A model generated the notes under the pieces. It ran no database searches, had not been told where the DNA came from, and saw nothing but the letters and a program-made list of their open reading frames with translations. This document shows, piece after piece, positions 44,044-52,166 of a stretch of DNA of 64,000 nt (position 1 is its first letter; each line of letters opens with the position of its first letter). The position numbers and the translations under genes are program-made. The stretch is taken from the NCBI GenBank assembly GCA_020831805.1, contig JAFIFX010000001.1, forward strand, positions 124,001 to 188,000. The letters are read 5' to 3'. Source of the DNA: Planctomycetota bacterium (lineage in GTDB: Bacteria > Planctomycetota > Phycisphaerae > Phycisphaerales > UBA1924).

Positions 44044-44820
44044 TCAGAGTTCGCCGAGCAGGTCGGCGACCTCGTCGTCGACCGGGTTGCCGGCCCGGTC
44101 GTCCCTGGGACCCCGCTGCTTCTTGGACTTGCCCTTGTCCTGGGCGTCGTCGTCGCCGTCGTCGTCATCATCACCGATGGCGGCGTTCTGGGCGGCGACC
44201 TCCGCCTCGAGCTTCTCGAGGTCGTCGTCCTCTTCCTGCCCTTCCTTGGCCAGCCTCGCCTTGTACTGCTCGATCTTGGCCTTGTCCGGGGCGAGGACGA
44301 GCGTGATCGCCCGGCCGACGCCACGGGGGGCCATCTCGATCTTGGCGACATCGCTGAGGTCCTGGCAGATCTGGAACAGGCGTTCCTCGCCCAGTTCCCT
44401 GTGGGCCATCTCGCGCCCGCGGAATCTCTGGGTGATCTGGACCTTGTGCCCGGCGATCAGGAAGCGTCGGGCCTGGCCCACGCGGATCTGAACATCGTGC
44501 GGGTCGATCTTGATCGAGCGACCCAGGCGGATTTCCTTGAGTTCACCGCCGTGGGTGCGGCTCTTCTGCTCCCGCTTGGACTGTTCGTACTTGTACTTGC
44601 CGTAGTCCATGATCTTGCACACGGGCGGACGCGCCTCGGGGGAGATCTCGACCAGGTCGAGCCCCGCCTCCTGCGCCATCCTCATCGCCTCGTGCGTCTC
44701 GATCACGCCCACCTGCTCACCGTCTTGATCGATGAGCCGGATGGGAGAGAGACGGATCATGTGGTTGATCCGGGTGCGTTGCACCGGGCCCTGCATGCGG
44801 TAGAAAGGTCTGCGAGCGAT
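44044..44820 (-). CDS. infC: Translation initiation factor IF-3, probable AUC start, long acidic C-terminal tail
   Basis: Prevents subunit joining and proofreads start codons. Residues about 10-185 are standard IF-3: RTRINHMIRLSPIRLIDQDG, then EARPPVCKIMDYGKYKYEQS, and the C-domain with KVQITQRFRGREMAH. The best start is ATC at 44820: AAGGAG ends exactly 8 bases before it, and no ATG fits; an in-frame TTG two codons upstream would leave only 2 bases. IF-3 genes classically use AUU/AUC/AUA starts for autoregulation. Residues after about 185 form a tail of some 75 residues that is first acidic (DDDDDGDDD), then basic, then acidic; most IF-3 proteins stop near 180. rpmI and rplT do not follow; a terminator does. 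Confidence 0.93.
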   Translation of the reverse strand: MARRPFYRMQGPVQRTRINHMIRLSPIRLIDQDGEQVGVIETHEAMRMAQEAGLDLVEISPEARPPVCKIMDYGKYKYEQSKREQKSRTHGGELKEIRLGRSIKIDPHDVQIRVGQARRFLIAGHKVQITQRFRGREMAHRELGEERLFQICQDLSDVAKIEMAPRGVGRAITLVLAPDKAKIEQYKARLAKEGQEEDDDLEKLEAEVAAQNAAIGDDDDDGDDDAQDKGKSKKQRGPRDDRAGNPVDDEVADLLGEL

Positions 44821-44828
44821 GTCCAAAT

Positions 44829-44834
44829 CTCCTT
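44829..44834 (-). promoter_or_regulatory. Shine-Dalgarno site of infC
   Basis: AAGGAG with 8 bases to the ATC at 44820, 2 bases to the TTG at 44826 and 32 bases to the first in-frame ATG. The spacing singles out ATC as initiator. Confidence 0.65.
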
Positions 44835-44839
44835 GTGTT

Positions 44840-44888
44840 CCGGCCCTGCCGGGGCCGGTCGTTCGTTCGGGGTGGGGGCTCCCCCACC
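44840..44888 (-). promoter_or_regulatory. Paired hairpins in the infC leader
   Basis: Two perfect stems precede the infC Shine-Dalgarno: a 7-bp stem at 44840-44846/44852-44858 and a 7-bp stem closed by a 4-base loop at 44871-44888. The nearer one begins 5 bases from the AAGGAG and could influence access to it. There is no homology to a named leader that I can recognise. Confidence 0.4.
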
Positions 44889-44994
44889 TTCACGCTCAAG
44901 CATACCACCCGAGCCAAGCCGCGGGCAGCGAATTCCCCCGGACACCGGACGAAATCCAGCCCCCTCGGGACGCCAGGGCGGTTTGCGCTTGGGT

Positions 44995-46377
44995 TCAGCC
45001 CATCCGGATGATGTTCATGGCCAACGAAATCAGGAGCAGCACGACCAGCACCAGGAACGGGGGCCAGGCCAGGTGGTCGACCCAGCCCGGGGCGGAGCCC
45101 TTCTTCCTGGACACATCCTGCGGGATCTCCGAGGTGGCGGCCGCCGCCTCCGCCGCGGCCACGAGGGAGGCCAGTTCGTTCTCCGGCAGCACATCCTTGT
45201 GGGCGATAGGCGGGGTCTCACCCTTTTTCAGGGCCCGCAGGTCGATCAGCAGGTCGCTGCAGTTGCGGTAGCGCTCCTTGACCTTCTTGGCCATCATCAT
45301 CTCGATGACTTCCGAGATCCCGGCCGAGAGCTTGGGATTCACATGATCCGGGGGGACCAGCTCGCTCTTGAGGTGCTTGTGCATCACCGCAGACGGGTTC
45401 TTGCCCTCGAAGGGTACCGACCCGGTGACCATGTGGTAGAGCGTCGCGCCCAGCGAGTAGATGTCGGCGGCCGGGCCCACATCCTTCTCGCCGCGGATCT
45501 GCTCCGGGCTGATGTAGTACGGGGTGCCGAAGGCCCGCCCGGCCTCCGCCTCGGCGGCTTCCTTGTCGGAGATGGCGCGGGCCAGACCCATGTCGGCCAG
45601 CTTCACCACGCCCTCCTTGGTGATCATGATGTTCTTGGGCTTGACATCCCGGTGGATCAGCCCGCGTCCGTGGGCGTGCTCGAGCGCCTCAGCAACCTGG
45701 ATGCAGATGTTGATCGCCTCGGCCTCGCTGTACCGCTTGTGCTTGGTGATGTCGTCGTGGACGGTGCGGCCCTCGACATATTCCATCACGAAGAAGTACA
45801 GATCCCCCTCGTTGCCGACATCGAAAGCCTGGACGATGTTGGGATGGTTCATCGCCGCGGCGGCCCGGCCCTCGGCGAAGAACCGCTCGATGAACTGGGG
45901 ATTCTGGCTGTACTTCTCCGGCAGCTTCTTGATGGCCACCATGCGGTCCAGCGAGATCTGCTTGGCCTTGTAGACCGTGGCCATCGCCCCCGCGCCGAGC
46001 TTGCCGAGAATCTTGTACCCGCTGATCTTCTGCCCAGACCGTTCGGCCTCGATCGCCTCGCGCAGGCGGGCGATCTGGCGGCTGGTCACATACGACCGCT
46101 CCACGAGGATCTGGGCCAGAGACCGACCCGCCTCGGGCTCCTCGCCCGCGCGGGTGACGGTCATGCAGTGCTTGACTTCCTCGGCGGTGGCCAGGCCCTG
46201 GTCAATGACCAGACGCCCGATGAGCGTGTCGAGGTTGGTCCCCCCCTTGGACGCCTCAAGAATCGACTTCTCGGCGTCGGCGACGGTGACTTCCTCATCG
46301 CCGGCCGCGCCGAACGGCGCCGTGTCGTCCGGCTGCAGCATGTCGTTGTCGGGCACAGGGTCTTTCATGGTCTTCAT
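44995..46377 (-). CDS. Membrane-anchored Ser/Thr protein kinase
   Basis: 460 residues. Residues about 50-112 form a helical domain (LIGRLVIDQGLATAEEVKHC, LVERSYVTSRQIARLREAIE) like the N-terminal module in many planctomycete kinases and in GspE/MshE-type proteins. The kinase domain (about 120-390) has the Gly loop GKLGAGAMATVYKA, the VAIK lysine (150), the catalytic loop HRDVKPKN (242-249), DMG (262-264) in place of DFG, and GTPYYISPEQ. One membrane helix lies at the C-terminus. There is no extracytoplasmic sensor after it. The ATG pair at the start has no strong Shine-Dalgarno; the upstream frame is not protein-like. Its stop lies about 170 bases before the infC start, on the same strand. 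Confidence 0.9.
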   Translation of the reverse strand: MKTMKDPVPDNDMLQPDDTAPFGAAGDEEVTVADAEKSILEASKGGTNLDTLIGRLVIDQGLATAEEVKHCMTVTRAGEEPEAGRSLAQILVERSYVTSRQIARLREAIEAERSGQKISGYKILGKLGAGAMATVYKAKQISLDRMVAIKKLPEKYSQNPQFIERFFAEGRAAAAMNHPNIVQAFDVGNEGDLYFFVMEYVEGRTVHDDITKHKRYSEAEAINICIQVAEALEHAHGRGLIHRDVKPKNIMITKEGVVKLADMGLARAISDKEAAEAEAGRAFGTPYYISPEQIRGEKDVGPAADIYSLGATLYHMVTGSVPFEGKNPSAVMHKHLKSELVPPDHVNPKLSAGISEVIEMMMAKKVKERYRNCSDLLIDLRALKKGETPPIAHKDVLPENELASLVAAAEAAAATSEIPQDVSRKKGSAPGWVDHLAWPPFLVLVVLLLISLAMNIIRMG

Positions 46378-46708
46378 ACAGAGATCGGCAGGGAAAGCGG
46401 GCTTCTGGCGGTCATCTTCGGAATCCGGCGGGCCTTGGCGGGCCGAACCTGGGTCAATACCGTCCCTCCGACGCAGTCCATACGGGGCCAAAGCCCAAAC
46501 GGATCGGCTCGGAACTGACTTCCGGCCCGGAGAGCCCCCGCATGGCCCGAGAATGGGTCCGATTACCCACGCGAGGGAAGGGCCATGATACACGCCCGGC
46601 CGGACTTTCGCGCGTCCGGAGCCGCCCGCATGAGCACCGAGCGCACACGCTTGCCGAACCTTCACACGACGCACCCGTGACCGGCCCGCGACCACCTACC
46701 CTCCTGCA
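46378..46708. other. Divergent promoter region between the kinase and UvrD genes
   Basis: About 330 bases without a gene. It must contain the promoters of two divergent genes. No clear -35/-10 pair, hairpin or repeat was recognised. Confidence 0.4.
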
Positions 46709-49252
46709 ATGAACGGATTCATGCCCCCCGCCCCGCGTCCCGAAGCCGCCGGAAGAACCATGGACGAGATCCCGGATTTCATGCCCGTCTTCGATGACGA
46801 ACCCGGCCCTGCCGCGAACGGGGACGATGCCGACGCATCGATCCTGACCGGCCTGACCGAGCCCCAGCGCGAGGCGGTGCTCTGCACCGAGGGCCCCCTG
46901 CTGATCCTCGCCGCCGCCGGTTCTGGAAAGACCCGGGTGATCACCCGGCGGATCGCCCACCTGGTGGACATGGGCGTGCCGCCGTGGTCGATCCTGGCCC
47001 TGACCTTCACCAACAAGGCCGCCGGGGAGATGCGTGAGCGGGTCCTCCACCAGATCCTCGGGCCCAACGCCGATCCGGACACCGCCCGGGCCGACCGTCG
47101 GACGCGGGGGCTGACCGTCACGACCTTCCACTCGCTGTGCGCCCGCCTGCTGCGCCGGTACGCCGAGCAGGCCGAGCTGCCCGGGCTCAAACCCGACTAC
47201 ACGATCTACGACTCGGCCGATCAGGCCGCGGCCATGAAACGGGTCATCGCCAACCTGGGCCTGGCGACCACCAACTGGCCCCCGCGGTCGGTGCTCTCGG
47301 CCGTCAGCAACGCCAAGAACGAGCTGCTCGACGCGGCCGCCTTCGAGGCCCAGGCGAGCGACTTCTACACCAAGCAGATCGCCAAGATCTACTCGGCCTA
47401 CAGCGCCGAGCTGCGCAAGGCCGGGGCCATCGACTTCGACGACCTGCTTCTCTACACCGCCCGGATGCTGGAAACCCGCGACGACATCCGCGCCGAGCTG
47501 GTCGGCCGGTGGCGCTACCTGATGATCGACGAGTACCAGGACACCAACCGGGCCCAGTTCCGCATCGCCTCGCTGCTGGCCCCGCCCAGCCCGGACAGCC
47601 CGCCCAACATCTGCGTGGTCGGCGACCCCGACCAGGCCATCTACGGCTGGCGCGGCGCGGACATCAGCAACATCCTCGACTTCGAGACGCACTACCCGGG
47701 CGGCCGGGTCATCATGCTCGGCGAGAACTTCCGCTCGACCGCGCCGATCCTGGCCGCCGCGGACCAACTGATCAAGCACAACACCAAGCGCAAGGACAAG
47801 CCGCTGTTCACCACCCGCGACGGCGGCGAGGCGATCACGCTGGTTCACTGCCGCGATGAGCGCCACGAGTCCGAGCTGGTGGCCGACTGGTTCCGGCTGC
47901 TCCACGACGAGTACAAAGTCTCCTGGAAGGACATGGCCGTCTTCTACCGGACCAACGCGCTGTCCCGCGTGATGGAGGACGCGCTGCGGACCGAGCAGAT
48001 CCCCTACTCGATCGCCCGCGGCACGGCCTTCTTTGACCGCGAGGAGATCAAGAACGCGGTCGCGTATCTCCGCGTGGTCGCCAACCCCGCCGACGGGGTG
48101 TCGCTCAACCGCATCATCAACACCCCGGCCCGGGGCATCGGGAAGACCTCGCTGGACACCATCCAGGGCGCCGCCGATCGTGCCGGGATCACGCTCTGGG
48201 ACGGCCTGCAGCGCTGCAAGGAACTCGGCCTGGCCGCCCGGGCGACCAACGCCATCGACAAGTTCGTCGAGACCGTCAACGCGTGGACCGGGTCGGGCTC
48301 GTTCCTGGGCGCGGATGTGCCCACGACCCTGCACGACCTCGTCGAGCGGGTCATCACCGAGTCGGGCCTGGAGGGCCACTACAAGAAACAGGCCAAGGCC
48401 AGCGGCAGCGAATCCGACGCCGAACGACTGGACAACCTCGCGGAACTGATCTCGTCCGCCCGCGAGTTCGAGCAGGAGTACGACCCCGCCGACGACCCGG
48501 CCGCCTTCACGGACCCCGAATCCGCCGAGGCGGGCGAGCCCGCCACCACCCCCCCGCTGCTCGGCATGCTGCGGGCCTATCTCGAATCGATCGCCCTCGT
48601 GGCCGACGCCGACGCGGTGGACCCGGCCCAGGGCGCGGTGACGCTGATGACCCTGCACGCCTCCAAGGGCCTGGAGTTCAAGGCCGTCGCCATGATCGGG
48701 CTCGAAGAAGGATGTCTGCCCCACTCCCGCGCCAACGACTCGGACGAGCAGCTCGAGGAAGAACGACGCCTCGCCTTCGTCGGCATCACCCGCGCCATGG
48801 AACGCCTGCACATCACCAGCGCCGGACGGCGCACCGTCCGCGGCATGTCCGAGCGGACCATCCCCAGCCGCTTCCTCGAAGAGCTGCCCCGTGAGCACCT
48901 CGTCGTCTCCGACCAGGCCGACGCGATGGATGACTTCGATCGCGACGACGACTTCAGCCCCGCCCGCGAACGCCCGTGGGACCGCGGCGCGATGGCCCTG
49001 AACAAGACGCTCGGGCCGAACTGGCGCCAGGACATCGAGAAGGCCCGGGAGGAGCGCCTGGCCTCGGTCGACGCCCGCCCGAACACCGCCGCCGCGAGCT
49101 TCCCCCCCGGCTGCCGCGTCCGCCACCCCCAGTTCGGCGCGGGAACGGTCGAGAAGGTCACACCCGGCTCGAACGCGCGGGCGGTGGTCCGGTTTGATTC
49201 GGTCGGCGTCAAGACGCTGGTGCTCGAGTACGCACGGCTCAAGCGGGTCTAG
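46709..49252 (+). CDS. uvrD: UvrD/PcrA-family superfamily 1A DNA helicase
   Basis: ATP-driven 3'-5' helicase for excision and mismatch repair and for clearing stalled complexes. 847 residues with a 45-residue acidic N-terminal extension. Motifs in order: LTEPQREAV, AAAGSGKT (68-75), LALTFTNKAAGEMRERV, TFHSLCARLLRRY, IDEYQDTN, VVGDPDQAIYGWRGAD, GENFRSTAPIL, TLHASKGLEF, and EERRLAFVGITRAMERL. The C-terminal tail ends in a Tudor-like segment (CRVRHPQFGAGTVEKVTPGS) that binds RNA polymerase in PcrA. PcrA and UvrD cannot be told apart by sequence alone. It overlaps the convergent DUF2752 gene by 4 bases. Confidence 0.95.
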   Translation: MNGFMPPAPRPEAAGRTMDEIPDFMPVFDDEPGPAANGDDADASILTGLTEPQREAVLCTEGPLLILAAAGSGKTRVITRRIAHLVDMGVPPWSILALTFTNKAAGEMRERVLHQILGPNADPDTARADRRTRGLTVTTFHSLCARLLRRYAEQAELPGLKPDYTIYDSADQAAAMKRVIANLGLATTNWPPRSVLSAVSNAKNELLDAAAFEAQASDFYTKQIAKIYSAYSAELRKAGAIDFDDLLLYTARMLETRDDIRAELVGRWRYLMIDEYQDTNRAQFRIASLLAPPSPDSPPNICVVGDPDQAIYGWRGADISNILDFETHYPGGRVIMLGENFRSTAPILAAADQLIKHNTKRKDKPLFTTRDGGEAITLVHCRDERHESELVADWFRLLHDEYKVSWKDMAVFYRTNALSRVMEDALRTEQIPYSIARGTAFFDREEIKNAVAYLRVVANPADGVSLNRIINTPARGIGKTSLDTIQGAADRAGITLWDGLQRCKELGLAARATNAIDKFVETVNAWTGSGSFLGADVPTTLHDLVERVITESGLEGHYKKQAKASGSESDAERLDNLAELISSAREFEQEYDPADDPAAFTDPESAEAGEPATTPPLLGMLRAYLESIALVADADAVDPAQGAVTLMTLHASKGLEFKAVAMIGLEEGCLPHSRANDSDEQLEEERRLAFVGITRAMERLHITSAGRRTVRGMSERTIPSRFLEELPREHLVVSDQADAMDDFDRDDDFSPARERPWDRGAMALNKTLGPNWRQDIEKAREERLASVDARPNTAAASFPPGCRVRHPQFGAGTVEKVTPGSNARAVVRFDSVGVKTLVLEYARLKRV

Positions 49253-49716
49253 GGCGGATCCGACTGTGCGGGCTCGGGCGGGCGCAGCCGCTCGAACGCC
49301 TCGCCCGGTAGGTTGCGGGCCGCCGTATAGACCAGAATGACCGCCAGCGCCGCCCAGGCCCAGACGGAGCCGCGGATGGGCGCGTGCAGGCGCTTGCCGA
49401 ACGCCGCCATCGCACAGAGCGACGCGGCGAACCACACCCCCAACGGCAGCCCGACCACGATCAGCAGCGGGTTATGCCGCCAGCCTTCCGCCGGGCGGGC
49501 GTTGAGCAAGTGGTGGCTGGCCCGGAGCGAGCCGCAGCCTGGGCAGTAGAAACCGAGGTGGGCCGCCGTGGGACAGGCCGGGATCAACCCCACCGGGTGA
49601 CGCACCGCCAGCACGCCGAACACGCCCGCCGCACCGAGCAGCACAAGCCCGGCAAGCCAGCGGTCCCGGGTCCGGACCGGGCCGGGTTGGCGTTTGCGGT
49701 ATTCCACCGGGCCCAC
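49249..49716 (-). CDS. DUF2752 membrane protein
   Basis: 155 residues. The family word ACPTAAHLGFYCPGCGSLRA (with conserved cysteines, near residues 48-67) is followed by HHLLNARPAEGWRHNPLL. Three membrane helices are predicted (about 21-41, 84-106, 116-135). Proteins of this family are widespread and uncharacterised. It overlaps the uvrD 3' end. It is divergent from the zinc-ribbon protein gene by 30 bases. Confidence 0.85.
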   Translation of the reverse strand: MGPVEYRKRQPGPVRTRDRWLAGLVLLGAAGVFGVLAVRHPVGLIPACPTAAHLGFYCPGCGSLRASHHLLNARPAEGWRHNPLLIVVGLPLGVWFAASLCAMAAFGKRLHAPIRGSVWAWAALAVILVYTAARNLPGEAFERLRPPEPAQSDPP

Positions 49717-49746
49717 TATACTCGCTGCCGCCTACGAGGATTCACT

Positions 49747-50127
49747 TTGCACTGTCCGAACTGCGGCATACAGACCCCCGAGACCGCCAACTACTGCACC
49801 CGCTGTGGCGAGCCGCTCCGGGAGGGATTGACCAAGCCGGACCCGACGGAGGCAATCGCTCCCGAGCCGTCTGTTTCCCAGATCGAAAATCAGCTCCGTT
49901 ACATGCTGCCGATGGGCACGCCGCCGGTCCCGCTGTTCGCGGGCTATCTCGGCCTGTTCTCCCCCACCCTGATCGCCGCCCCATTCGCGCTCATCTTCGG
50001 CACGATCGGGCTGCTGCAACTGCGCCGTCGCCCGGAAGCGTTCGGACACGGCCGCTGCTGGACCGGCATCATCATGGGCCTGATCTTCACTGTTCTGGGC
50101 ATCGCCCTGCTCATCAATGCGCTCTGA
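49747..50127 (+). CDS. Zinc-ribbon membrane protein
   Basis: 126 residues from a TTG with GAGG 7 bases upstream; no ATG fits. N-terminal zinc ribbon HCPNCG ... YCTRCGEPL (residues 2-22), a linker, and two hydrophobic helices (about 60-83 and 100-125) with a short basic loop (QLRRRPEAFGHGR) between. The two-helix part resembles DUF4190-type membrane domains. It is followed after 26 bases by the dispanin gene, with which it likely forms an operon. Confidence 0.65.
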   Translation: MHCPNCGIQTPETANYCTRCGEPLREGLTKPDPTEAIAPEPSVSQIENQLRYMLPMGTPPVPLFAGYLGLFSPTLIAAPFALIFGTIGLLQLRRRPEAFGHGRCWTGIIMGLIFTVLGIALLINAL

Positions 50128-50153
50128 AAGCACGCACACAAAGGACCACCGAC

Positions 50154-50474
50154 ATGCACGACCCCAACAGCCCGGCGTTCCATGCCCAGCCGACCGTCGG
50201 CCAGGGCACGCCCGCCCAGACATTCCTGATCCCGTCGATCCTCGTGACGATCTTCTGCTGCCAGATTTTCGGGATCGTGGCCATCGTCTACGCGGCCATC
50301 GCCACGGGCAAGAACTCTTCGGGCGATTATCTCGGAGCCGCCGACGCCGGGGCCAAGGCGAAGATGTGGTGCCTGATCGGATTCGGCATCGGCCTGGTGA
50401 TCATCATCGGCTACATCGCGCTGGTCATGCTGGGCGTGGTCGCCGGGATCGCCGGCTCGGCCGCGAGCCCGTAA
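50154..50474 (+). CDS. CD225/dispanin family two-helix membrane protein
   Basis: 106 residues. Pattern of the CD225 (interferon-induced transmembrane-like) family: first helix with CC (VTIFCCQIFGIVAIVYAA, about 31-48), loop GDYLGAADAGAKAKMWCLIG with the conserved AKxWC word, second helix (about 72-97). Animal members restrict viral entry; bacterial members are common and uncharacterised. A small soluble N-terminus is Pro/Gly-rich. Co-oriented with the zinc-ribbon membrane protein gene. Confidence 0.75.
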   Translation: MHDPNSPAFHAQPTVGQGTPAQTFLIPSILVTIFCCQIFGIVAIVYAAIATGKNSSGDYLGAADAGAKAKMWCLIGFGIGLVIIIGYIALVMLGVVAGIAGSAASP

Positions 50475-50497
50475 ACCATCGCGCATGGGGCGGAGGG

Positions 50498-52078
50498 TCA
50501 GGCCGGCCGGATGCCGCGCTGCAGGCCCATCACCCGGTCCGCCTCGCTCTTGCGGACCGTCTCGAGCACATGGCGGGGGATGCGCCACGCGCCCTCTTCG
50601 CCGGTGACGCTGGCGCAGTGCTCGTTGACGCAGCGGTAGAGAAACTTGAACGCGTCCCGCGGCTGCTGCATGTGGTCCAGCGCGTCGACCAGGTCCTGGC
50701 GGCCGACATCCTCGGTGAACAGGTCCGCCAGCGAGATCGGCTCGGCCGAGACCGGCCGGCAGGTCGCCAGGCGGGCGTTGCACAGGTCGTAGAGCATGGC
50801 CCCGGTCCAGCTCAGACGCTCGACCAGGTTCTGCTTGTCCAGCCGGGCTTCCTGGAAGAACGCGCTGGATTCCTTGAACAGGGCGTGGCGCAGCTCGATC
50901 GGCAGGAGCATCTTGATCGCCATGCCGTCGTGCTGGAGGAACTTGTGGCTGAGCATCGGCCAGACGATCGAGCGCATCCGCTGCGGGTCGCCGCGGACCA
51001 GCGTAGGCTCGTCCACCCGGTCCATGAGGACGAGCAGCGTCGGGAAACCGAACTCGGCCGCCACACGCTGCAGGCGGGCGAGCATCGCGTAGCGGGTCTC
51101 CTCGGAACCGGACACCGGCAGGGCGTCGGTCGGCGCGATCGTCCGGTCCAGCTTGCCGAGGCTCGCGGTCAGCCCGCTCGACAGCCGGGGGACCATGCGG
51201 AACTGGCGGGCCACGCGCTGGGCCACATGCCGGTCGACCAGCCGGTCGACCAGGGTCAGCTTGAGCAGCAGCCCGAGCCACACCGCCAAGAGCACGGTGG
51301 CACCGACCAACAGGCCCGTCCGCGTGGCATCGCCCAGCCCGCTGAAGAACTGTCCCCACACGAACAGCGCCGCCGCCGGGATCCAGCCGACCCACACGCC
51401 GGTGACCACCAGCGCCCTCGGGCCGGTCCCGGAAAGCCGCAGGATGCGCCGCAGCGCGGCGGTCCGTGCCCCGGTCGTGTCGCTCGTGTCGTACAAGGCC
51501 TGCAGCAGCAGCAACTCCCGACGCGAGGCCAGGGAGAGCTTTCTGGCCCGCTTGCCGGCGTCCTCGATCTGGGCCGGCGGGGGGCGTTCCGACCCGGCCA
51601 GCAACGCGTTGACGATCCGGCCCGTCCCGATCGACACGATCGCATCGAGATGATCCACGAGGCGCATGCCCGCGAACGGGTCGTCCTTCTTCTTCTCGCC
51701 GCCGGTGACCCGGGCGTAATGGTCCAGGTGGGTGTTCAGATCGTCGTACGGGATCAGCAGGACCCGGCGCTCGGGGTGCTCGGCGTTGTACCGGGCCACG
51801 CGGTCGGCGATCTGCAGGCGGATGGCGGTCTTGCCGCTGCCCTTCTCGCCGAAGACGATCGAGGTCGAGGGGCGTTCCAGCTCGCCGATGATCTTCTCGA
51901 ACTCGGCGTGGGTCGCGGGGATCGCCGGGCGGACCAGACGCACGCGTCCGGGTGAGGACTCCTCGGCCCCGTTCGCGGCGATGCCCATCCGCGAGAAGAT
52001 CGCGTCGGTGCGTGCCTCCTCGCCCCGGAAGGGGTTCTCCACGATGGCCCAGTGCTCAAAGAACTGCGAGAGGTTCAT
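50498..52078 (-). CDS. P-loop ATPase with central membrane helices, function unknown
   Basis: 526 residues, started at the ATG with GGAGG 5 bases upstream. Begins MNLSQFFEHWAIVENPFRGE, a word seen at the start of ExeA/AAA-type ATPases. Walker A GEKGSGKT (77-84); an acidic Walker-B-like TLLVLMDRVDEPTLV in the C-terminal half. Two hydrophobic helices (about 222-240 and 248-272) lie between, so the nucleotide site faces the cytoplasm with a membrane hairpin inserted, reminiscent of KAP-type NTPases. Helicase or protease motifs are absent. Partner and function are unknown. Confidence 0.65.
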   Translation of the reverse strand: MNLSQFFEHWAIVENPFRGEEARTDAIFSRMGIAANGAEESSPGRVRLVRPAIPATHAEFEKIIGELERPSTSIVFGEKGSGKTAIRLQIADRVARYNAEHPERRVLLIPYDDLNTHLDHYARVTGGEKKKDDPFAGMRLVDHLDAIVSIGTGRIVNALLAGSERPPPAQIEDAGKRARKLSLASRRELLLLQALYDTSDTTGARTAALRRILRLSGTGPRALVVTGVWVGWIPAAALFVWGQFFSGLGDATRTGLLVGATVLLAVWLGLLLKLTLVDRLVDRHVAQRVARQFRMVPRLSSGLTASLGKLDRTIAPTDALPVSGSEETRYAMLARLQRVAAEFGFPTLLVLMDRVDEPTLVRGDPQRMRSIVWPMLSHKFLQHDGMAIKMLLPIELRHALFKESSAFFQEARLDKQNLVERLSWTGAMLYDLCNARLATCRPVSAEPISLADLFTEDVGRQDLVDALDHMQQPRDAFKFLYRCVNEHCASVTGEEGAWRIPRHVLETVRKSEADRVMGLQRGIRPA

Positions 52079-52166
52079 CCTGCCCTCCGCTCTCGTCCAC
52101 CGGGCACGACCGCCGCGCCCCGACACGCAGTCTATCGGGATTCCGCCCCCGGGATGTCAAACCGCC

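Noticed and set aside
46454-49435. Open frame of almost 1,000 codons opposite uvrD
   Set aside because: Antisense shadow of the helicase gene; no recognisable motif.
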